Assembly (NCBI GenBank): GCA_027922465.2
Contig: BQMF02000057.1
Span: 248,001 to 312,000, forward strand
Direction: 5' to 3'
DNA from: Turritopsis dohrnii
Lineage: Eukaryota > Cnidaria > Hydrozoa > Anthoathecata > Oceaniidae
DNA length: 64,000 nucleotides
A model generated the notes under the pieces. That model saw only the letters and a list, made by a program, of their open reading frames with translations, was not told where the DNA came from and did no database searches. Below are positions 24,700-36,300 of the stretch, in pieces; the first letter of the stretch is position 1, and every line of letters begins with the position of its first letter. The position numbers and the translations under genes were made by a program.

Positions 24700-26296
24700 T
24701 CAAATGAATGATGAAAAACATTTTTGAATGTTTCCTGATAGTATTAGTCTCCAACCACTGGAAATGCCAGACACATCACACTTGTTACTCCTGTCTTGGT
24801 TCAGCAGTTCCATTGTTTCAAGTATATACAGCAGATATTCCACGACCATAATAGTGATTCGTCTTAATTCATTGATATCAATTACTCTTGATAATGCATT
24901 ATACACCTAAAATTAGTAAAACCAACAAACAAATTATTAAAAGCATAAATTTTCCATTCGCGATACTGAAAGTAATCAAAATCATTTATATATTTAACAA
25001 TTATGTAATTATATCATTTTATATATTTTTAGAAATAACTCAAGTATATAACATCTAAAGTTATAACAATTACACAAAAACATATGTAGCTCCACTCCTT
25101 GTAGTGGCTGCTTCGGCCTTGAGTGGGGTGAGTGATTAAAAAAAAAATAAAAAAATAAACTGATTTATTTCTTTACTCTTCATTGTTGTTTATTTTTAAT
25201 TATCTTATCCAATTAAAGAATTCGTAAGCTGTATATATACAGCTATTTTACCTTCAGTTACCTCTCTCACCCAGGCACACGTATAAATTAAATGTAAATA
25301 CTAAACAGAGTTTACTGATATTGAATTCCAAATCAGAGAATATTTTTCAATATAGATGGATATATATATATTGAATTGTCTACATTTTTTGTTGTTAAAC
25401 ATTCCAATTTGATCACAAAAGGCAACTAAGATTGTATATTGTATATATATATATACTCTTTTAAATAGACAAATTCCATGTTGACGTTTTGATGCCTCAT
25501 TGCATTGATTTAGACATTATTAGAAATTATCAAAGCCAATTTTTTCTGCACACACATTCCCTGTCAGCATAAAAAGTTTATATATATACGGAGAACATGC
25601 AAATCATTTTATTTCCCATATGAACAATAAGCTTGCAATAAAGAATTCAAAATGGGTAGTAAATCTCTAAAAGGGCCTATTATTATGAATAACATTTTGT
25701 GGGACGACAAAAGTAACATTAGATTTTATCATTATCACTGGACTTTTATGTCTTGGTTTGTGTTGTATGATGTGGAAATAAAAACAGAGAGTGGATCAAA
25801 ATACAGCGCCAACTTGAATAAACATGGCTTAAAGATAAAAACGAATGGAGAAGAGATAGCAGTTTTTTATTATATACCTCACAGATAGATACACAGTTTG
25901 TGAGCAAAGATGCACAACTTTCAGAAGCTTTGATCTAAATTTAAATTTAAAGTTCATGACAAACTTCAGAGCATTCGGAATATTCCCGGGGGAAAATGTC
26001 TACTTAACTCAAAAAAGCAACTACTTTGGCCATCCCGCTACCGTACACATCGACAATTTTACCCTAAAGCTATACACTGAACACTTTTGGGCTTGATCAA
26101 TCATATTAATATCTACATTGCAAATTGCAAAACTTAAAGGTAAGCGAGAAAATTGAGATTTTTGGTATGTCCTGTAAGAAATTTCAGCGATTGACGGCAG
26201 CCGAACGCATCTCTCTGTTAGTATTTTGATGACAATATTTGATCTTGCCAAATGAGCTCCGTTCCGCTTAGAAGCTACACTCCGCAAAAATAACAT
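24700..26296 (-). CDS. Hypothetical two-exon protein with a basic N-terminus
   Basis: Exon 26063-26296 starts with ATG and reads MLFLRSVASKRNG..., 78 codons rich in Arg/Lys/Ser with very few acidic residues in its first half, like a mitochondrial targeting peptide. It can splice at a GTAAAA donor in phase 0 to exon 24700-24906, which has a good TTTTAG acceptor and 68 codons (VYNALSRVIDINELRR..., EYLLYILETMELL). The product would be 146 residues. I do not recognise the family. The last exon looks real by its acceptor and balanced composition; the link to the first exon is inference from phase only. The 1.16 kb intron holds AT-rich DNA and, near 25090-25160, a GC-rich short hairpin ending in an A-rich tail that may be a small retrosequence. 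Confidence 0.35.
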
Positions 26297-26470
26297 GCAG
26301 CAAAATCACAACACAGATTCTAATATGTTAATTCGTTAATTTAAGGCAGGAGGAGGTGAAAGCTTGTTTTCCACTAATTTTATACGCGTTAGTTCAGTGA
26401 GATAGTTGGTGGAAATTAAATACGCGATAACGTTTTGCATTCCATCTCACAAGGGACGCCAAGGCAAAGG

Positions 26471-26885
26471 AAAGGGATCGAATAAAAAAAGCGTACAAGG
26501 TACTTTAGCGGGCGCCCTACCTACTTATCCGAATTTCCCCGTAAGAAGTAGATGTAAGAAGAAGTAGGATGCAATGTATTTATATCACTTTAAACCTTGA
26601 TATCTAAGTACAACATAATCTACATAATGAAAAAATCTGTCAACGTCATTTGTCTTGAGGTAGGTTGAACTTCGATTTCCACTGACCTAGAAGCCTTGAC
26701 CAACAATTCTCAAGTCACTGCATTGAATGCCCTACTTATGCGGAGATTTTGCGTCCAAGGGACCGGGAAAAAGTGTATATACTACTTTAGTGGGCGCCTT
26801 AAGCAAAGTTTTTTTGCCTGAAGAAAAGGGTGAGCAAGTCCAAGGGACCGTGAAAAAGTGTACTAGATAGCGGGCGTCCTACTTA
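26471..26885. repeat. Three related copies of a GGGACCG...GGGCGCC motif
   Basis: About 45 bp units at roughly 26471-26520, 26755-26799 and 26840-26885 share AAGGGAYCG, then AAAAAGTG/GCGT, then TAGYGGGCGYCCT. Spacing is irregular. Possibly internal repeats of a degraded element. The rest of 26297-26970 shows no gene. Confidence 0.5.
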
Positions 26886-26970
26886 TTTGGTGTACCACTT
26901 ATCAAGGAGTATACTGTGTATTTCAAGAGAAAAAAGGTGTATGGTGGGCAAAGGCAATCAATGGCCTATA

Positions 26971-28459
26971 CCGTAAAACGGGGTGACTTGAAACAAAATT
27001 CGCCGTTTTTTGAAAAGATTTGCTCATAACTTTTAATCTAAGAAAGTAATTACTATGACATTTTGAAAAAAGGTCCATTCATCTTTTGTCTTTCAGATAA
27101 CGAAGTGTTCAAACTAATTGATGCATGCCATCTCAAGTTATTGCTTCACAAAGTACACCTACTGAAATTTATCGTGCGGGGGTGACTTGAAACAGTGCTG
27201 TTTGCACAAAAATGTTGTTGTATAAAGCGCCAAAACAGAAAACGTGTGATCTACGATTACTTGCGTATAAAACATAAATTAAAATAATTTGTTGTTGCCA
27301 GTTTCATTTTTATTAAGTGATGGAGAGTGTTAGTAAATTTTGAAAACTCTAAATTTCAGAATGGTAAAACATTGTAAAAAATAAGTTATCTGAAGCCATT
27401 AAAATCATTAAGCGTGTGATAACGTAATTGTTTCAGAAACAATATCGAAAGCAGGCAAGATGAATTTGAATTTATAGCTAGTTTACACGACTGTACTTAC
27501 TTAAAACTTGTAAATTGAACATTATAGTAAAATTCCTGTTTCAGAGTATCCAACTTTCTTTTTCGTGCTTCTCTTAGTTTAAGATATACTTCCTTTACCA
27601 TTTTGATAGAGATGTCACTTAGAAATTGATCCATCGTCTTTGTTTTTTCCACACAAGCACTTCATCATTTCATCCAGATTACGCGAATTTATTGCGCCAT
27701 TGCATATGACATGTATATGGAGTATGAAACGGCGTCCATATATCAAAAAGGCAAGAAAAAGCCCTGGTAACGAGGTTAAGTATGAAATTGTAAAAGTAAC
27801 AACATGCAGCCTGTCTATCGCCAATTTCACAATAAGTATGATGTGCCCATAGCCTTGAACGGAGGATATAATTGCAGCACCGATTTGTTCAGAATTCTGA
27901 TTAGTATTCAGTTATGGTACTTAGTAAAACAAGTCTATTGAGGTTCAATTCTTAGATTATTGACTCTTTCTATTAATGGAACTTATAATAATTACCAAAT
28001 GACTTATACCACCTTTGAAACTCCATCGGCTGAACTTTATCACACATCAATGATTCGATTGCATCATAATTGATAAGAATATTTATGCAATAATCGAAGA
28101 GACGAAGTGTATCGAGTGAAAAAAAACGAAACATTTTAATGGCATATTTCTTTCAATTTTAAATATTTTTTGATAACATTCTGGAATTACTCCCTTTGAC
28201 CTTTCTATTTTACAAATGTAAAAAAAAATTATATTTGGCGATATGCTGTATCGCCGTGATGTGCTATTTTACAGGGGCACTGATTTTCGGCGCTTTGTTC
28301 ATCTTCAGCTTCCGAAGAACTTCCTTGATTAAATTTTTCTATCGAATGTTGCGCTAAATAGTCTCCAAACGGAATCTGAAAAAAATTCGGAGTTTCATTC
28401 ATTATTTTCATGAGAAATAACGTTTTGTTGACGCTGTTTCAAGTCACCCCACTTTACGG
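26971..28459. mobile_element. 1.49 kb TA-flanked element with CCGTAAA termini
   Basis: Inverted termini CCGTAAAACGGGGTGACTTG (left) and, on the complement of the right end, CCGTAAAGTGGGGTGACTTG, flanked by TA at 26969-26970 and 28460-28461. The GGGGTGACTTGAAACA motif is repeated internally near 27180. It contains a minus-strand exon series of unknown function and a half copy of the palindromic repeat found at 49179-49270. No DDE transposase recognised. Confidence 0.8.
27501..28134 (-). CDS. Unidentified spliced ORF inside the CCGTAAA element
   Basis: Exons 28013-28134 (ATG; MFRFFSLDTLRLFDYC...), 27831-27896 and 27501-27659 join with matching phases (2, 2, 2) and GT/AG ends. The third exon reads TMDQFLSDISIK...LKLREARKRKLDTLKQ, helical and basic, and ends at a consensus GTAAGT donor, so further exons would be expected but none is seen before the element ends. 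The intron 2 acceptor is pyrimidine-poor. Upstream on the same strand an 8-Glu/Ser-rich piece (28229-28375) also follows a TTTTTTCAG acceptor. No family recognised. It may be a captured host gene fragment or the remains of a transposon gene. Confidence 0.3.
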
Positions 28460-28977
28460 TAGCTGTGTTTGTAACAATTTATTGAATAGGTTCAAGCTGA
28501 ATAAATAGAAGTTAAAAAATGAATTACAAAAATAGAATTGAAAAAAAAGTACACATCACATGCATGTATGTGAAGTCCAACTTTAAGAAGTGTAAAAACT
28601 AAAAGTCCACATGCAAAGAAGAAAAAACCACATGATAAGAATGCAAAGAAGAAAAGAGGTTTGGCAAAACTTACCAGCTGGCCTGTGTATAAAAATTGAA
28701 GTCTACATGTAGATACGTGTCAATGATGAGTTTAGTTGAGGTATTGACCCTTCAAAGTGTTTTTGAACCAAGAGAAAATGAAAATGAAAGTGGACTGCAC
28801 TTAAGAGGGTTTAAGGCAAAAGAATTTAAACATATCGAATAAAACCTGTTGTTTGTTCCCTGTCTTTAAGATCAGAAGTTTTACCAATGTTTCGTTCTGT
28901 TTGAAAATCTGAAGAAGACGAAAGTCTTAGTGAAGTTGCGAAAAAATTCAGTTGTCTTTTATGACAAAGGAGATTAG

Positions 28978-29560
28978 GAGTGCGTTTACATGAGAGCTGT
29001 ACTGAACTCGAACCGGTTTGAAATTTTAGTCCCCCCATTACGAGTTGTGATACGGGTTCTTATTTCAGTATGGTTCCTGGTCAAGCCTTCAGCAATGTTT
29101 ACATGGTAACAGCCGTACTGAAATTTTACGATGATGATTTCAAACCTATTTCTCAAGTAGGTTTGAAATTTCAATATGGCTTGGAAAGGTGTGAAAGTTT
29201 TCACATTTTGTTGTTTTATCACAAAATGTGTTAACAAGCATGTGCATATTAACTAAATTTTGCTGATACATATGAAATAAAAATATGTGGAATGTGCTAA
29301 ATTTATTTCATTGTGTATAGAAGATATTTCTACCTGTATTGAAATCTCAAACCAGTGTGGGTTCAGTATGGCTCTCATGTAAAAACGCACTCGTAGAGAG
29401 AGATAGAAACTAGTAAATCTGTTGTTTCGATTTTTATATACTCGACAAAACTGGCCAAGACTGTAGCGAAATTTCTCATGTAAACAGAATGCCAATTTCA
29501 AACAGCTTAAAATTTCAAACTGGTTTGAGTTCAGTACGGCCCTCATGTAAATGCACTCTA
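28978..29560. mobile_element. MITE with three related ends
   Basis: About 50 bp at 28978-29028 is complementary to about 29509-29560 (GTACTGAACTC...TTTGAAATTTTA). A third copy of the same end lies at about 29340-29394, in the orientation of the right end. This suggests an element with a duplicated terminus or one copy inserted next to another. No coding sequence. Confidence 0.7.
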
Positions 29561-29826
29561 AGCATACTGGGAAAAAGATTTTGCGTGGCAAACACTTGGA
29601 AGGCTGTTGAACTTAGATATGAAGAAGGTGGATATTTTTGTAAGCTCTTTTAATAGTTTTTTAATCTAGATGAAAAGAATCAATCTTATAAAAATTGGGT
29701 AACCATTTTCAAAATACTGGATATGAGAATTTGGATTGGAAATCGTGATGATCCGCATTTACGTGACAATCAATCGATCAATCCATTTCAATTACCCCGT
29801 ATAGTCGAGACTAATCTAAGGAGGTA
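29561..29826. other. Short interval, nothing recognised
   Basis: No ORF or repeat recognised before the TA-type left end at 29827. Confidence 0.3.
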
Positions 29827-29965
29827 CCTTAAGTGGATTAATTTTCGCGTGGATTAATTTTCGCGAGACGAGAATTTTAAGATTTCGCGTGGATTAATTT
29901 TCACGAATCAAAGGTCTTCAAAATTTTCGCGTGGATTAAATTTCGCGAATTAGGCCTTCGTTATT
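29827..29965. repeat. Left end of a TA-type MITE with tandem TTTTCGCG units
   Basis: CCTTAAGTGGATTAATTTTC follows TA at 29825-29826 and matches the left ends at 39705 and 51943. Four TTTCGCGTGGATTAA-like units follow. No matching right end was found in the next several kb, so it is truncated. Confidence 0.7.
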
Positions 29966-30109
29966 TAATTTCGCGATTATATAAATTGTGAAAATCGAAC
30001 AATTTTAGAAAAGAGATGTGTGTTTTTTAATCGAACAAAGGCAGACAATTTCACTCAAAAGCTTTCAAAAAACTACAAAGAAGCTACTCTTACTCGAGTG
30101 GTAATAAAC

Positions 30110-30250
30110 GTACAGTAGAGAATAGACGCACAGGGGAGAAAATCAAACTAAAATCAATAAACGCACAGGCCAAAATATACGTACAGGTGGGAAGATGGAA
30201 CGAAAATAATTAAACGTACAGGCTAAAATAAACGTACAGGGCAAAGTTGG
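30110..30250. repeat. Degenerate tandem AAACGTACAGG repeat
   Basis: Motif AATAAACGTACAGG (variants with GCACAGG) recurs about seven times at irregular 20-40 bp spacing, separated by AAA-rich linkers. Confidence 0.7.
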
Positions 30251-30494
30251 TTATCGAGAATCTACTGAAATTAATAAACGTAAAGACATTGTTTGCTTGC
30301 TTGGAATGTTCTATTCGAACAAAACACTCAAATTAAACATTCAAAATAATGATTTTACCAAGGCTTTGAAGGATAGACATGATTTAAGCTGGAACCAAAA
30401 CGAGACACCTTATCTCCACTTTTCGCAGCGAAACAGAATGTTTATGTGTACAAAATTCGAATGTTTATACTTTGTAAAGCTTTATCTACCCTGT

Positions 30495-30740
30495 GTTTTT
30501 TTCTCTTTAAAGCGCTGCACACATCTACTAATGGAACGTCTTAATTCAAATTCGAACTATAGGGGTACATACGCACGTAAGTATTTCTCTCTAAAGTCCT
30601 ATTCACATCTGGAAATGGAACGCCTTATTTCGAATTCGAATCTCAAGGCTCGTTTTACAAAGTGTTTCTTTCTATTAGGCGCTGTTCACATCTAGCCATA
30701 GAACGTTCGATGTCAAATTTCGAATGTTTACATTATCCAC
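30495..30740. repeat. Three-copy tandem repeat of about 80 bp
   Basis: Units starting near 30508, 30584 and 30665 share TTTCTCTTTAAAGCGCTGYYCACAT-like text followed by TRGAACGYCTT and TTCGAA. Identity between units is moderate. The array lies immediately upstream of the HIRAN ORF. Confidence 0.65.
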
Positions 30741-30789
30741 GTTTTCGTGAAACTGTGTGTGTGTAACAACTTCAGTTGCAAAAACAAAG

Positions 30790-31395
30790 ATGGCTCCTGC
30801 AAACAAGAGTTTCGTTTTTTCAGCTGCTATTCGTGGCTTTCACGTGTATCGTGATGTTTGGGGCCCATCTGAGAAAGAAAAGTTGACGTGTTTATTCGAA
30901 GAAAACAATGTCTTTGACATGTTCGCAATCAAAACATTACAAGCTGATGGTGGTGTCCAAACAACCGTTGGCCATTTGCCGAGGGAAATATCTCGGCCAA
31001 CAAAGTTTCTGTTGGACAGAGGTGCCAATGTGGAAGCAGAACTGACAGCTACACACTACCGACGATCCCCGTTATTCCAGGGAGGTTTGGAAATTTCATG
31101 CATCGTCAAAATAACAATGCCAGCTAGTGTCCTGGGACATCTTCTTTTGAAAAGATATGAGGAACTCGTACTCAAACTTTATTGTGAGCCGAAGGAAGAA
31201 ATTATCATGGGTTCATTTATTGAGAAAATACCAGTTGTTATTACCAATCCAAATCAACATAAAGAAATCCAGAGAAATAAGAAGAAGAAAAAGAGAAAAG
31301 CGACTGATGAAACAAAAATACCAACATCAAAGGATATTCGGAGACAGAAGGAGATTGGCCCCATACAAGAGCAGCATAACTTAGATGTGAATTAA
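30790..31395 (+). CDS. HIRAN-domain protein, intronless, C-terminus antisense to a LINE
   Basis: 201-residue ORF from the ATG at 30790. Residues about 10-105 match the HIRAN fold as found in stand-alone invertebrate proteins: AAIRGFHVYRDVWGPS, then NNVFDMFAIKTL, TTVGHLPREISR and SPLFQGGLEISC. HIRAN domains bind DNA ends in HLTF and occur as single-domain proteins of unknown role in many invertebrates. The tail is Lys-rich (NKKKKKRK). From about 31330 the coding strand is the exact antisense of the LINE at 31330-32850, whose RT-3' region reads LSYAALVWGQS on the other strand. So the last 20 or so codons (DIRRQKEIGPIQ... to stop) derive from antisense LINE sequence. Either a LINE truncated a longer gene or this ORF is an insertion-created form. 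No intron and no polyadenylation signal seen. Confidence 0.7.
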   Translation: MAPANKSFVFSAAIRGFHVYRDVWGPSEKEKLTCLFEENNVFDMFAIKTLQADGGVQTTVGHLPREISRPTKFLLDRGANVEAELTATHYRRSPLFQGGLEISCIVKITMPASVLGHLLLKRYEELVLKLYCEPKEEIIMGSFIEKIPVVITNPNQHKEIQRNKKKKKRKATDETKIPTSKDIRRQKEIGPIQEQHNLDVN

Positions 31396-32850
31396 AAAGA
31401 GCATAGTAGATTGAAGTAAGAATACTAGGAGGAAGATAATGTCTGAGAAGGCTGATGATTCCATTAGCTTGACCAAGTTTAGCACTAACATTGGTTAAAT
31501 GAAAAGAAAAAGAAAGCGAGTCATCCTCAATCACTCCAAGATATCTAGCATGTGATTTAAATTTAAGTTCAGTGTCATTGAGGATCAATCTAATGTCATG
31601 ATCGACTGTTTTTCTAGGATTCTTAAAGAGAAGGGCTTCGGTCTTTGCTTCATTCAATGCAATTTTGTTTGCATTCAGCCAATCTACCAACTTAACCAAA
31701 TCATGATTGATTTGATTTTCTAAGATCACAGGACTCTGATCAGAGTATAAAACACTAGTATCATCTGCAAAAAGACAGGATTTGCCAAATTCAAAGGCAT
31801 TAGGGATATCATTAATATAAATTAGAAAAAGAAGCAGACCAAGGACAGAGCCTTGTGGTACACCATATTCAACATCTAGAGAAGATGAGACATTATCAAG
31901 AATAGAAACAAACTGCTTTCTACCAATAAAGTACGAACGAAACCATTGATTAGTGATACCCCTAACTCCATAAAAATTAAGTTTTGCCAGAAGAATTTCA
32001 TGGTCCACAGTATCAAATGCTTTTTGTAGATCAATAAATATCCCACAACTCAGCTTACCAAGATCAAGAGCGGATCGTATTTGCTCTATAAGATTAACAA
32101 AGGCGTGCACAGTGGAGTGCTTGGCTCTAAAGCCAAATTGATTTTTAAAAATTAATTGTTTGCATCAAAAAAAGACACAAGTCGTGAACGAACAAGTTTC
32201 TCAAATATTTTGTCAATATTTGAGAGTAGAGAGATAGGACGATAATTGGTCGCATCAAATGGAGAACCTTTGTTTTTGAAGACAGGAATAACTTTTGCGA
32301 TTTTAAGCGGAGTCAAGAATAAACCAGTTTCAAAGGAGAGATTAAAAATCTTTGTTAAGATGGGAGAAATATCGTTACATAAAAGCTTGAGAATTTTAGT
32401 TGGAATGCTGTTAGGTCCTACGGATTTAGATAAGTCTAGGGAATTAATCAGCTTAATTATTTCATTAGAATTCACTGGCTTGAAGAAAAAAGACTTATGA
32501 GGACTATTTTTTAAAAAATGGCGATGGGAACGAATAGCGTTTGGAATTTTACTTCTAATGTCTTTGGCAATACTTGAAAAAAATTCATTAAAATGATTAG
32601 AAACTAAATTAGGATCAGATGTTTCATTACCATTGATATTTAGAGTTAAGTTAGTAGAGGCACTTTTATTACGAATATTAATTATATCTTTTATGCCATT
32701 CCATATCGTTTTAGAGTTCTTAGTATTGTTATAGAAATATTTTTTATAATAATTAAGTTTACTTGATCGTAAAAGAGAAACTATATTATTTCTATATATT
32801 TTATATTGGTTATAGAGTTCAGCTTTATGTTCATTGTCTACATTTAACAA
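31330..32850 (-). pseudogene. LINE reverse transcriptase, truncated at both ends
   Basis: CR1/Jockey-like RT on the minus strand in two frames. 32850-32152 has SKSVGPNSIPTKIL, KIAKVIPVFKNKG and NYRPISLLSN; after a frameshift near 32130, 32110-31330 has FGFRAKHST, FIDLQKAFDTVDH, VPQGSVLG, the catalytic CLFADDTSVL and ARYLGVIEDD. It stops at LSYAALVWGQS, short of the usual C-terminus, where the HIRAN ORF begins on the other strand. The missing 3' end is odd, because LINE copies normally lose the 5' end, so deletion or a secondary rearrangement followed insertion. Confidence 0.88.
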
Positions 32851-33362
32851 AAGAGTTAGCTATTTAGTCCTGTAGAATTAGATAAAATTTCACCAAAACC
32901 TGGACAAAATTGCCAAATTTGTATTGGGATGCTATCTCACAAAAACTCACTTGATGAATTAAATTCCATCTCACTGAAAATAACGCAATAAGAGATATTT
33001 CATTGAGGAAAACAAGACTTGTATGACTTGTATGTTTTCAGATTTATCTTTTCCGAACATAACTTCGTAGAATATGCCATTAAGGTTTTTAGGTCTTAGG
33101 AAAATCATGAGACAGTCCTCTCATTCGCTGTAAATTCAATCTTGCGTTGATTGGATTCTTAATGTAATATAGATTACATAATGTGGAAGCATCATTGGAG
33201 TATGTGTTCAGCTTTTAAAGTATTTTGCTCAGAACTAGGATACTTTTCTTGTTATTGTTTGTGAATTATTGCAGTTTTATTCATAGCTTGTGAGGTAAAA
33301 TCATGCTCTATGAAAAGCAATGGCAAACATTTATTTATTTAACAGGTGAACATAAGATAGTA
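32851..33362. other. Upstream region of PEX5
   Basis: No ORF supported. It is likely to hold the PEX5 promoter and 5' UTR. The PEX5 frame is open for about 20 codons before the ATG, so a slightly longer start cannot be excluded, although no upstream ATG in frame gives a better match to the family. Confidence 0.35.
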
Positions 33363-36300
33363 ATGGAAAGTTTCGTGGAAGGCGAATGTGGTCGACCAAA
33401 TCCATTGGTTAACTTATCGAAACAAATAAAGTCTGGAAACTCCTATCAGGTTTCTTTTGTTTTTGATTTTTGTTGGTTTGCTTGTTTTGTTTTGCTGTTT
33501 CTTGTTGCAGAAAAAGAACTGTAAAGGTGCACATTCTTTTGGAAATGTTCATTTTAAAATTCACATTTTGCAAACATGCATTTTTGTACCTTCATACCTT
33601 TTATGAATACCACTAGTTGATTAAAACTAGCACTTTTGCATATCTGAAACAAATCCTTTGGTGATTTCTTAACAAATGATGATTTTTATTGTTCAATGCT
33701 AATTTCAAATGTTTTTAGAATGAACTCAATGGAGTTTCTTCTCGACAGTTGCAGGTAATTGCTCCATTTTTGTTATTGATTTTTTTAGTTATTTGCAGGA
33801 AAATCATTTTTTTCTTTTCATTGGATTATTCTTTGAATTTATAATTATGTTTTAACTTTTTCAATCTTGAAAATGAACAAACCCACACATCTACATAGAA
33901 AAGCATATAACTTTCAGTTTAGGATGAGTAATTTTTGTACATGTTATAAAACTAGTATGATGCCTGACTAATGTCTTGAGGGAAAATATTCATAAAATCT
34001 TACCCATTATTTTGATTATAGCTGCTTTGGTAATAATCAATGAGGGTTGCCACTCTGTCAGATTTTCCGATTTTCAGGATTTTGTCAGGATTTGGAAAAT
34101 TTGTCAGGAACAATCAGGAAAAATTGATTATTTTTTTTTTGAAAGTCAGGAAATATCAGGATTTTGTATTATATGATATGCCGCAAAAATAATTTTTCAT
34201 TCTTTATTGTTCAGCTTTGTAAAAAGCCCCTAGGTGAAGATTAGTGTTAAATATTTTGACACGCATAATATTATAATGATTTGACTATTCTCGGATTTCT
34301 ATACGTTTGCAGATAATTGTAATTTTTTATAGTACAAGCTTGACTATAGGTAAGGAAAGCCTGAGTAGGGTCAAAAACTGTCTTTTGATCTGATCACTCT
34401 CTTTAATTCATTGTTTCTAAAAGTTGGATAAGTGTTTGAATAAAATTTTGTACAAATTCCTATTATAATGAAAAGCTTTTTTCTTCCCAAAAAGTTTCCA
34501 GATTTTACCTGGATTTCAAAAGGATAGGACCAAAATACATTTTTGTGTAGGCTGTGTGGTGGTTCTTCTAGTCTAGGGAAAATGGCAATGGGCACCTTAA
34601 AGAAACATGTGACATGTACTAAATGCGAAAATAGTCTGGCCAACATTAAAACTCAAGTTAAACTGTATTTTAAAATTCAATCTTCTGAGTCCAGAAATGG
34701 TAATACTCAAAGAAGAATTATGTTAAGCGAAGAAATTTCTGCGGGAATTTAATTTTGCAGCAGATCAAAATAATTATTTTTGCAGAACTTAATTCCGCGG
34801 ATAGAAAAAAATTACTAATTTTCGCGAGAATTGAATTTTGCAGATGGTAAAGTTTCTTAATTTTTGTGGGAATTAATGCTTATTATTCAAGAATAAGAAT
34901 AACAAGATGCCCTTACGGGCAGAATGATTCCTGCAAAATCAGTTGAAAACTGAAAAAATGAAAAATACTATAATAGCATTCTTGAAACTTGAATGATTTT
35001 GAATCATTGAATGGTTGAATAATTTCTACAATTTATTACGTTCCTAATTACGTGCTTCTCAGGACATTTTGAAGGCATAATTGACACAATGAGAAACTTT
35101 ATTAGAATGTAATATACTGCCAATAAACTGAACAACATGTTTACAAAATAATGTAAAAGATACATGGATCCTTTCAGATATCTTATTGAGTATGATCATA
35201 AATCATAACCTCAAAACATTTTCCCAAGAACATTATAAATTTTGGTCATGCAAAATACATTCATATTGACTAAAATCAACATACATAAAGAAATTCCTCT
35301 TTTAGTTTGTTTTAGTTTTTTAGTATGACATGCACTTACATGCTGCATATAAGTTGAAATTCATGATCAGTTTAAAAAAAATCTTTAGGAAATTTAAGGT
35401 TGAATAATTTTTACAACATAACATTACATTTCTGATTACATGTGCACCCAAAGGCATTGCAAAACTGTAATTGGCACTATGCGAAACTTCATTGCATATA
35501 CACCACTAATAAACTTAATTATATCTGAATGACATTAAACATCCCTTCTTTTGGGAATACAAAATCAGCTTATGTTTATATTGATATTTTCAGATGTCAC
35601 ACAGTGACTATGTACGTAAATCATAAACTTTAAACATTTGATATGTCTTCTTAATTACAAACGTAATTCCCAATATTGCAAACACAAAAACCAAACAAAG
35701 ATTTTGATCATTTAAAAAATATATATATACCTATGCTCTAAACTTGCCTAAGTCACCACACACACACATATTTATATATATAACTGAAAGGAAAATTTTG
35801 GGTTGTTACATGATTTGCTGTGTATTGAATTTACAGGCAATTGGAAGATGTTTGAATTTGCTATTGTAATTAGGAAAGCCATTTGTAATAAAGGACATTG
35901 ACAATATATGTAACTTAAAAACAAATCAAACATTAAAACATTAAAAAATTATCATAAAACATTAAAACATTACATTAAAACATCAGTAGACCCACACTTT
36001 TCATGTTGGAGCTGAGGAGAATCTAAGCTGAGCTTCAGTATCCACAGCTTAAAAAGAATAACAGTCCATACACGAAACAAACGAAGATGTTTTGTGTTTT
36101 CACTAAAAACAAACAAGGTATACCTTTTGGACTCTTCTGTTTACAAAAAACGTTGAAATCTTCTTTAGAAAATAATGATCACAGTTTAAAATAATTCGAA
36201 GTTTCTTCTATAGATTTTTTTCATCTTAAAATATGCATAATGCTCTTAAAAATTTAATATTGACCAAAGAAACTTGTAAATCTAAAAGGGTTTCTTCGCT

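Noticed and set aside
25652..25888. Plus-strand 78-codon ORF with a TATA-like run upstream
   Set aside because: Isolated in AT-rich DNA inside a putative intron of the minus-strand gene, no family resemblance and ordinary length for this base composition. Kept out of the gene list.
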